Part shown: in pieces, positions 58,706-64,000 of the stretch | Layout: every line of letters begins with the position of its first letter | How positions within the stretch are numbered: position 1 is the first letter of the stretch | Assembly (NCBI GenBank): GCA_035620615.1 | Contig: DASPGM010000001.1 | Location: forward strand, 48,220-112,219 | Source: CSP1-1 sp035620615 | GTDB lineage: Archaea > Thermoproteota > Nitrososphaeria > Nitrososphaerales > Nitrosopumilaceae | Direction of reading: 5' to 3' | DNA: 64,000 nt | The notes under the pieces: generated by a model | The model's input: only the letters and a program-made list of their open reading frames with translations | Database searches by the model: none | What the model was told of the DNA's origin: nothing | Position numbers and translations under genes: made by a program

Positions 58706-59338
58706 TTGTCGAATAACGTTGAAGAAAAAATACTACATGGAACTACCACAGTAGGTATCAAAGCCAAAGATGGCGTTGTGCTATGTGCAGATATGAGAGC
58801 AAGCGCAGGCTATTTTATAGCAAATAACAACACAATGAAAATTCAACAAATTGATGACCATGCAGGAATGACCATGGCCGGAGGAGTTGCCGATGCACAA
58901 AACATTACGGATATTTTACGATATCATGCAAATCTACATAGAATTCAAAAAAATGAACCAATTTCTATCAAATCATTAACTAGACTCACCTCACTTATTT
59001 TTCATCAAAACCGTGGTTATCCATTTATGGCTGACATTTTAGTTGGTGGTTACGACAAACAAGGACCAGCATTATTTAATATTGACATGTTTGGTTCTGT
59101 TGAAGATAAAACTTACGTAACAACTGGTAGTGGATCTCCTGTAGCTTATGGTCTTTTAGAGGAAGAATATCGTGATGACCTTAATGTAGAGGATGCAAAA
59201 GTAATAGCACTGCGTGCAGTAAAAGCAGCTATTACCAGAAATATTGGAACAGGTGACGGAATTAATGTTTCAATAATTGACAAAAATGGTTTCCGTCTAT
59301 TGTCTAAAGAACAAAAGAAAGCCATCATTAACCTATAG
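58706..59338 (+). CDS. psmB: Proteasome beta subunit
   Basis: 210 aa, TTG start. A short propeptide (MSNNVEEKILHG) ends before TTTVGIKAKDG, so Thr13 becomes the N-terminal nucleophile after autocleavage. The catalytic Asp and Lys are expected at LCADMRAS and the following MKIQQ segment. TGSGSPVAYGLLE and GTGDGINV are also typical. It forms the inner rings of the 20S proteasome; Cdc48 (29430) is a candidate unfoldase. fttA starts 7 bp after its stop. Confidence 0.95.
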   Translation: MSNNVEEKILHGTTTVGIKAKDGVVLCADMRASAGYFIANNNTMKIQQIDDHAGMTMAGGVADAQNITDILRYHANLHRIQKNEPISIKSLTRLTSLIFHQNRGYPFMADILVGGYDKQGPALFNIDMFGSVEDKTYVTTGSGSPVAYGLLEEEYRDDLNVEDAKVIALRAVKAAITRNIGTGDGINVSIIDKNGFRLLSKEQKKAIINL

Positions 59339-59345
59339 TGATTTA

Positions 59346-61283
59346 ATGCAAAGAAAGCAACAGCAAAAAGAATTACCTCCAGGCCAAAGTATTATGGCAT
59401 CCATACTGCAAAGTATTCCGCGAGAAGCAAATGTAACAAAAATTGATTATGAAGGCCCAAGAATTGCACTGTACACTACATCGCCACGATATTTGATGGA
59501 ACACAATGAAATTATTTCAAATCTTGTAAATGTTATTAAAAAAAGAATTGTTGTTAGAACTGATGAATCTATTAGAAAATTAGAAGAAGATGCAAGAAAA
59601 ATCCTTGCACAATGCATTCCTAAAGATGCTAATCTTCAAGGAACCTTCTTTGATACTGCAACAGGTGAGGTAGCAGTCGAAGTAAAAAGGCCATGGCTAT
59701 TACAAAAAAATGCTCCAGACTTTAGTCATGCAGAGGTTACCGAAAAAACTGGATGGAAGCTGCGTGTTCGAAAAGCAACTACAAACCCTTCAAGTACAAT
59801 TCAAGCAATAAACTACAATCTGAAAATCTCTTCTACAGAAAGAGGAAAACAACTCAAGCAGGTTGGTGAGAAGATATTTCGTCCAAGACTAACTCAAAAA
59901 TCTGAAGTTTCTTTACTGACACTAGGCGGCTTTGGTCAGGTGGGGCGTTCCTGCATGCTTTTATCAACTCCAGATAGCAAAATTTTGATTGACTGTGGAA
60001 TAAATCCTGGAGCAAAAAATCCAATGGATGCTTTTCCAAGACTTGATTGGCTTAACATTACTTTAGATGATCTTGATGCAGTTGTAATTGGTCATGCACA
60101 TCTTGATCATACTGGATTTTTGCCTGCATTGTGTAAATTTGGATATAAAGGCCCAATCTATTGTACAGAGCCTACCCTGCCAATGATGAATCTAATTCAG
60201 CTAGATGCAATCAAGGTAGCGTCTGCACAGGGAAGAACCCCAATGTATGGTGAAAGGGACGTGAAGCAAATAATGAGGCAAGCCATAACCATACCCTATG
60301 GGACAGTTACCGACATTTCACCTGACATTAAACTAGTTTTAGCAAATGCTGGGCACATACTTGGGTCTGCACTATGCCACTTTCATATTGGAAATGGCGA
60401 TCATAATTTTGTTTATTCTGGAGACATTAAATTTGCAAAAAGCATTTTATTTGAAAGTGCAAGTTGGAATTTTCCTAGAGTTGAGACACTGCTAATTGAA
60501 AGCACCTATGGAGCAAAAGAAGACATTCAGGCAAGCAGACAAGAAGTTGAATCTGCTTTTCTCAAATCAGTTAATGAGGTACTAAAAGAAGGAGGCAAGG
60601 TGCTCATTCCAATTCCAGCAGTAGGAAGAGCCCAAGAAATTATGATGGTAATAGATCAATACATGAAATCTGGTGAAATGGTAGAGGCTCCTGTATTTTA
60701 TGAGGGAATGATCGCAGAAGCTTCTGCTATACATGAAGCATATCCAGAATATCTCGCTCGAGAATTAAAGCAGAGAATTTTAGAAACTGATGATAATCCA
60801 TTTGACTCTGAATATTTTACAAACGTAGAACATCCAGATGCAAGAGAAGAACCACTGCGTGAGGGATCTCCATGTATTATAATTGCTACATCAGGAATGC
60901 TAGAAGGTGGTCCGGTACTTGAATACTTTAAGAACATTGCTCCAAGTAAGAAAAATAAAATTTTATTTGTTTCCTACCAAGTTAATGGAACTCTGGGACG
61001 CAGAGTACTAGAAGGCGCAAAACAAGTATCACTAATTGGAAAAGAAGGCAAAGTTGAAGTTGTTACAATAGAATGTGGAATTGAAAGACTAGACGGTTTT
61101 AGTGGACACAGTGATTACAACCAATTAATTTCCTTTGTACACAAGCTGCGACCAAAGCTTCGACGAGTTTTGGTAAATCATGGAGAGAGAAGAAAATCTG
61201 AAAATCTTTCAATGTCTATTCGCAGAATGCTAAGAATACCTACTCATTATCCACAGGTTCAAGAAGCAATAAAATTATTTTAG
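59346..61283 (+). CDS. fttA: Transcription termination factor FttA / aCPSF1 (KH-beta-CASP RNase)
   Basis: 645 aa from the ATG at 59346; the frame is open upstream into psmB but the short gap and the family start favour this ATG. Two N-terminal KH-like domains (about 1-150), then a metallo-beta-lactamase domain with HAHLDHTG (about 250) and SGDIKF, then the beta-CASP domain with ESTYG and the C-terminal GHSDYNQL and VNHGE motifs. It cleaves nascent RNA at U-rich sites and terminates transcription, as CPSF73 does in eukaryotes. Its 3' end overlaps sepF by 9 bp. Confidence 0.96.
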   Translation: MQRKQQQKELPPGQSIMASILQSIPREANVTKIDYEGPRIALYTTSPRYLMEHNEIISNLVNVIKKRIVVRTDESIRKLEEDARKILAQCIPKDANLQGTFFDTATGEVAVEVKRPWLLQKNAPDFSHAEVTEKTGWKLRVRKATTNPSSTIQAINYNLKISSTERGKQLKQVGEKIFRPRLTQKSEVSLLTLGGFGQVGRSCMLLSTPDSKILIDCGINPGAKNPMDAFPRLDWLNITLDDLDAVVIGHAHLDHTGFLPALCKFGYKGPIYCTEPTLPMMNLIQLDAIKVASAQGRTPMYGERDVKQIMRQAITIPYGTVTDISPDIKLVLANAGHILGSALCHFHIGNGDHNFVYSGDIKFAKSILFESASWNFPRVETLLIESTYGAKEDIQASRQEVESAFLKSVNEVLKEGGKVLIPIPAVGRAQEIMMVIDQYMKSGEMVEAPVFYEGMIAEASAIHEAYPEYLARELKQRILETDDNPFDSEYFTNVEHPDAREEPLREGSPCIIIATSGMLEGGPVLEYFKNIAPSKKNKILFVSYQVNGTLGRRVLEGAKQVSLIGKEGKVEVVTIECGIERLDGFSGHSDYNQLISFVHKLRPKLRRVLVNHGERRKSENLSMSIRRMLRIPTHYPQVQEAIKLF

Positions 61284-61553
61284 ATCATAATCTGGCTTCC
61301 AGATTTTTACACCAGGTGGAGTTACAATAATTCTTTCTTCACCAAGACGCGCAATATCTGCATTAGAGTTTTTTGCAATTGCATATAGCTCTTCTACAAC
61401 TTTTCTAAGCTTATCCACATCCTTTTGTGCTAAAGGAGTAACTCTCAAAATTAAAATCATGTCTTTTTTTATGTCTTCTTTTATTGTGTGGATGTCACTC
61501 GGATCTCTTATCGTGATTGCTTTGAGATATGTTGGATTTGCTTGTTTTTGCAT
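61275..61553 (-). CDS. sepF: Archaeal SepF cell-division protein
   Basis: 92 aa. YLKAITIRDPSDIHTIKEDI and ILILRVTPLA and RLGEERIIVTPPGVKIW define the SepF core, a small alpha/beta domain that links FtsZ to the membrane in archaea. An in-frame TAG directly precedes the ATG, so the start is firm. The usual N-terminal amphipathic membrane helix is not evident in MQKQANPT, which is odd if it anchors FtsZ. Thaumarchaeota divide mainly with Cdv proteins, so its role is uncertain. It is convergent with fttA. Confidence 0.85.
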   Translation of the reverse strand: MQKQANPTYLKAITIRDPSDIHTIKEDIKKDMILILRVTPLAQKDVDKLRKVVEELYAIAKNSNADIARLGEERIIVTPPGVKIWKPDYDLK

Positions 61554-61626
61554 CTATTTGAGGATGCGATCTACTCCTTCAAAAAGTCTTGCATGTCAAA
61601 GGCTGTTCACACACTAGTCATTACGC

Positions 61627-62631
61627 CTAAATTCTATATTTCAGGTACGCTGATTCTTCAATAGTTTTTGTGTGGATTTCAGATTTTTTTCCATTTAATT
61701 GTGTAATCACAACACTTGATTCGGTTTTTGGTGCATCTGAATATCGTATTGTAATCTGTGCTGCAAAATCAGTATAGTCATCACTATTTTTTCCGCGCAA
61801 AATTGAAACTGGTCCTACATGATCACGTACTTCAAACAAAACATCATTTGGTAGTGCAAGTGACTTTATCATTTCATTTTCATTATGGTTTCGACCGACT
61901 ACTAGTTTTGTTGTTTGATCTAATCTAAAATGTCTGCCAATCTTTAACAAATCAATATCATTTGTAGTTGGTGTTTCAATGTGTGAAAAGAGATCCTTTG
62001 CTCTAATGGAAAATGCGGGATCTGTAAGTAGACAACCACCACCTGCATTGGGTGGATCTTCTATTCCATACTCTTTTGCAAGCTGTAACTGTCCTTTTCT
62101 TGATCTACCACTAATCATTCCAAGATTTTCTCGTTTGATTAATCCATTAATTTCTGGATCTGTTTTTGCTAATAGTCCTGCAGATAGTGGTCTTACAATT
62201 TTTCCTTTAAGATCAGACTCTTTTTCAATTGTTCTTAAGGCAGGACCATGTTGACTCATTGGTCTTTGTCCTAGCACTTCACCTGAAATTACAAACTCTG
62301 CTCCAATGTCTTCCATGTGTTTTTTTGCAGCTTTGAACATCATAGCCCGACAATCAATACATGGATTCATGCCAGAACCAAAACCATGTTTTGGATTTTT
62401 TAGCATCTCAATATACTCATCACCAAGATAAACTGTTTTTAGATTTACTCCAAGTGTATCGGCTCTCTCTCTTATTTCAAAACCACAACCTCTACCACAA
62501 TCAAAATCACAAAATGGTGTTTTAATTGCAACAGCTGATACTTCAAATCCTTGCTTTTGCATCATCTTTACTGCAAGCTGACTATCTAGTCCACCTGAGA
62601 GTAGTGCAACTACCTTCTTTTTTTCTGTCAT
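61627..62631 (-). CDS. PP-loop ATP pyrophosphatase, tRNA thiolation enzyme-like (ThiI/MnmA-related)
   Basis: 334 aa. The PP-loop SGGLDSQLA (12-20) binds ATP. Cysteine pairs (CDFDCGRGCG, CIDCRAMM) and GGGCLLTDP suggest sulphur transfer or a metal site. The overall pattern matches archaeal proteins annotated as ThiI- or MnmA-like tRNA sulphurtransferases, without a THUMP domain. The C-terminal 100 residues form an additional beta domain. The target nucleotide is not predictable. It is divergent from the M24 peptidase gene. Confidence 0.8.
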   Translation of the reverse strand: MTEKKKVVALLSGGLDSQLAVKMMQKQGFEVSAVAIKTPFCDFDCGRGCGFEIRERADTLGVNLKTVYLGDEYIEMLKNPKHGFGSGMNPCIDCRAMMFKAAKKHMEDIGAEFVISGEVLGQRPMSQHGPALRTIEKESDLKGKIVRPLSAGLLAKTDPEINGLIKRENLGMISGRSRKGQLQLAKEYGIEDPPNAGGGCLLTDPAFSIRAKDLFSHIETPTTNDIDLLKIGRHFRLDQTTKLVVGRNHNENEMIKSLALPNDVLFEVRDHVGPVSILRGKNSDDYTDFAAQITIRYSDAPKTESSVVITQLNGKKSEIHTKTIEESAYLKYRI

Positions 62632-62703
62632 AGATACAAAGTTTGATAGCCACTATACAAACTTTACAGCAAACATAAATTCAGAAAAGAAATATTTTGT
62701 TTG

Positions 62704-63768
62704 ATGAATGATCGTAGGAAAAACCTTCTCAAATTTTCTCAAAAAATTGAATGTGATAGTTTAGTTGCATTTGAGCCTGAGAATCTCTTTTACATGACTG
62801 GATTTTGGGGAGAAGCTATAGGAGTATTAGAAAAGGATGGAAAAACTACGATTATTTCACCAGAGCTTGAGGTAGGACGAGCAAAGTCAGAAAGCTCAGA
62901 TTGTGAGGTAATTACCTCTGAGCGAGGCCAGGGATTGGTTTCAGAACTTGTAAAAAAAATAAAAAATCAGCAAGTATGCACAGACTGCCAAAACTATCAG
63001 ACCATGGAATCATTAAAAAAATCCGTTCCAAAGATAAAGCACTCTACTGCACCATTTTATGATGCAAGAATTGTAAAAGACGCTCAAGAAATTGCTGTTT
63101 TAAGAAAAGCATCAAAAGTTATAGATGAAATGTTTGAGCTTTGTACTAGGAAAATCAAAAAAGGACAGCGCGAGTCTGAGCTGCAGGCAATTTTAATGTC
63201 ATATGCAATAGAGCATGAGCTATTTGATACTGGGTACAAATCAACCCTAAACCCATTAATCATTGCGGGAGGTCCAAATGGTGCACTGCCTCATGCCCAG
63301 GTAACTAATCGAAAATTTGCAGCTGGCGACCTTATTGTCGTTGATTTGACTTTACGCTACAAGGGATATGTAACTGATGCAACTAGAACCTTTGGGCTAG
63401 ATTCTATATCCTCTGAAGCAAAATCAGTCTATGAGATTGTAAAAGAATCCCAGAAATTGGGCCTAAGGGCAGTAAAACCTGGCGCTTCCTGCAAGTCAGT
63501 TGATGATGCATGTAGAAATTATATTGAATCTCAAAAATATGGAAAATACTTTATCCATTCAACTGGTCACGGAATTGGTCTAGAGGTCCATGAGCTACCA
63601 ACCATTAGTACAAAAAGTACTACAAATCTTGAAAAAAACATGGCAATTACTGTGGAACCTGGAATATACATGCCAAAAAAGTTTGGTGTAAGAATTGAGG
63701 ATTCGTTAATTGTTGATGAGAAACCAATTATTTTGCATAAATTTACAAAAGATCTAATTACAATTTAA
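62704..63768 (+). CDS. pepQ: M24-family Xaa-Pro aminopeptidase
   Basis: 354 aa from the ATG at 62704; a TTG directly before it is possible. It has the N-terminal creatinase-like domain and a pita-bread catalytic domain with all five metal ligands: two Asp (VVDLTLRYKG and VTDATRTFG), His in HSTGHGIGLEVHE, and two Glu (TVEPGIY, RIEDSLIV). It removes N-terminal residues before proline or splits Xaa-Pro dipeptides. It is divergent from the PP-loop gene with a 72-bp gap. Confidence 0.92.
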   Translation: MNDRRKNLLKFSQKIECDSLVAFEPENLFYMTGFWGEAIGVLEKDGKTTIISPELEVGRAKSESSDCEVITSERGQGLVSELVKKIKNQQVCTDCQNYQTMESLKKSVPKIKHSTAPFYDARIVKDAQEIAVLRKASKVIDEMFELCTRKIKKGQRESELQAILMSYAIEHELFDTGYKSTLNPLIIAGGPNGALPHAQVTNRKFAAGDLIVVDLTLRYKGYVTDATRTFGLDSISSEAKSVYEIVKESQKLGLRAVKPGASCKSVDDACRNYIESQKYGKYFIHSTGHGIGLEVHELPTISTKSTTNLEKNMAITVEPGIYMPKKFGVRIEDSLIVDEKPIILHKFTKDLITI

Positions 63769-63831
63769 AAAAATGAATGATTGATAAGTTCTTAGCGCCT
63801 CTTATATTTGAAAAACTGTTCTAGTAAATTT

Positions 63832-63981
63832 ATGGTACAACAAAATTTAATGTGTCCGACTTGTAGAGATGATAAAACTTTTGAAGAATCTGAGGTTTCT
63901 TGGAAAGAGCTACGAGGGTTGAGTTGGTTATTCTGCGAAGACTGTATACATGAAGATCTAAAATCACATGCTTGCGCTTGA
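63832..63981 (+). CDS. Small zinc-ribbon protein (49 aa)
   Basis: ATG at 63832, TGA at 63979-63981. The protein begins MVQQNLMCPTCRDDKTF, then SWKELRGLSWLFCEDCIHED, giving two C-x2-C pairs about 27 residues apart, the spacing of a compact zinc ribbon, with an additional HACA end. It follows the M24 peptidase by 63 bp. The function is unknown. Confidence 0.65.
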   Translation: MVQQNLMCPTCRDDKTFEESEVSWKELRGLSWLFCEDCIHEDLKSHACA

Positions 63982-64000
63982 GATCTCCCTTTAGATCTAC

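Noticed and set aside
59277..59345. N-terminal extension of FttA by 23 codons into psmB
   Set aside because: It is read out of frame through psmB and has no family similarity; the ATG at 59346 fits the gap after psmB.

Overview
The window is AT-rich archaeal DNA with very tight gene packing. It reads as a chromosomal segment of a Nitrosopumilus-like member of the Nitrososphaerota (Thaumarchaeota). The evidence is the combination of family D DNA polymerase, Orc1/Cdc6, GINS, archaeal PCNA, thermosome, Cdc48, proteasome, archaeal ether-lipid enzymes, RpoL/TFS, aCPSF1/FttA, archaeal SepF, a PEF-type C-terminal sorting signal, and cobalamin-synthesis genes, together with many small zinc-ribbon and membrane proteins typical of this phylum. 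No ammonia-oxidation (amo) genes, CRISPR array, insertion sequence or prophage is visible. I identified the organism by gene content and style only; no search was run.

Layout. 1-7 kb: the end of RNase Z, a class III-like sirtuin, a UPF0200/UPF0201 pair, an RNA-processing run (thpR-cca-RIO-like kinase-AlkA glycosylase), a tRNA-Pro, an SDR and an AN1 finger. 7-17 kb: GINS, glutamine synthetase, thermosome, SHMT, PolD large subunit and GGGP synthase. 17-22 kb: a cluster of small DNA-binding-type genes, a non-coding block with ORB-like repeats that I interpret as the replication origin, then orc1/cdc6 and the PolD small subunit. 22-35 kb: secreted and membrane proteins, CbiE, an extracellular cyclophilin, NDH-2, Hsp20 and Cdc48, the AmmeMemoRadiSam radical SAM enzyme and a class V aminotransferase. 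35-45 kb: ferredoxin, phosphatase, rpoL-tfs-pcna-aspartokinase, a two-repeat secreted protein, CobJ/CbiH, TyrRS and a DegT aminotransferase overlapping an MtrA-like gene. 45-64 kb: dUTPase, PfkB kinase, LEA-like proteins, a second cyclophilin, BluB, two tRNAs, RtcA, NadM, an AGT-type aminotransferase, FKBP, G1P dehydrogenase, proteasome beta, FttA, SepF, a PP-loop enzyme and an M24 peptidase.

The genes form a few functional sets. The replisome is well represented (both PolD subunits, Orc1, GINS, PCNA, and the putative origin itself). Ether-lipid synthesis has both G1P dehydrogenase and GGGP synthase. Cobalamin synthesis is scattered (CbiE, CobJ/CbiH, BluB), with an MtrA-like protein as a possible corrinoid partner. 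Protein quality control has thermosome, Hsp20, Cdc48, proteasome beta, two cyclophilins and a long FKBP. Several genes have a TATA-like box about 26 nt before the start codon, which points to leaderless mRNAs, and at least eight convergent pairs overlap at their 3' ends.

The most unusual items are the ORB-bearing origin with its flanking regulators; a 36-bp perfect palindrome just before a 52-aa AbrB-like gene; a near-identical 22-bp repeat pair in the divergent hsp20 promoter region; a tRNA-Arg with an apparent D-arm intron; and a tRNA-Val with C at position 33.
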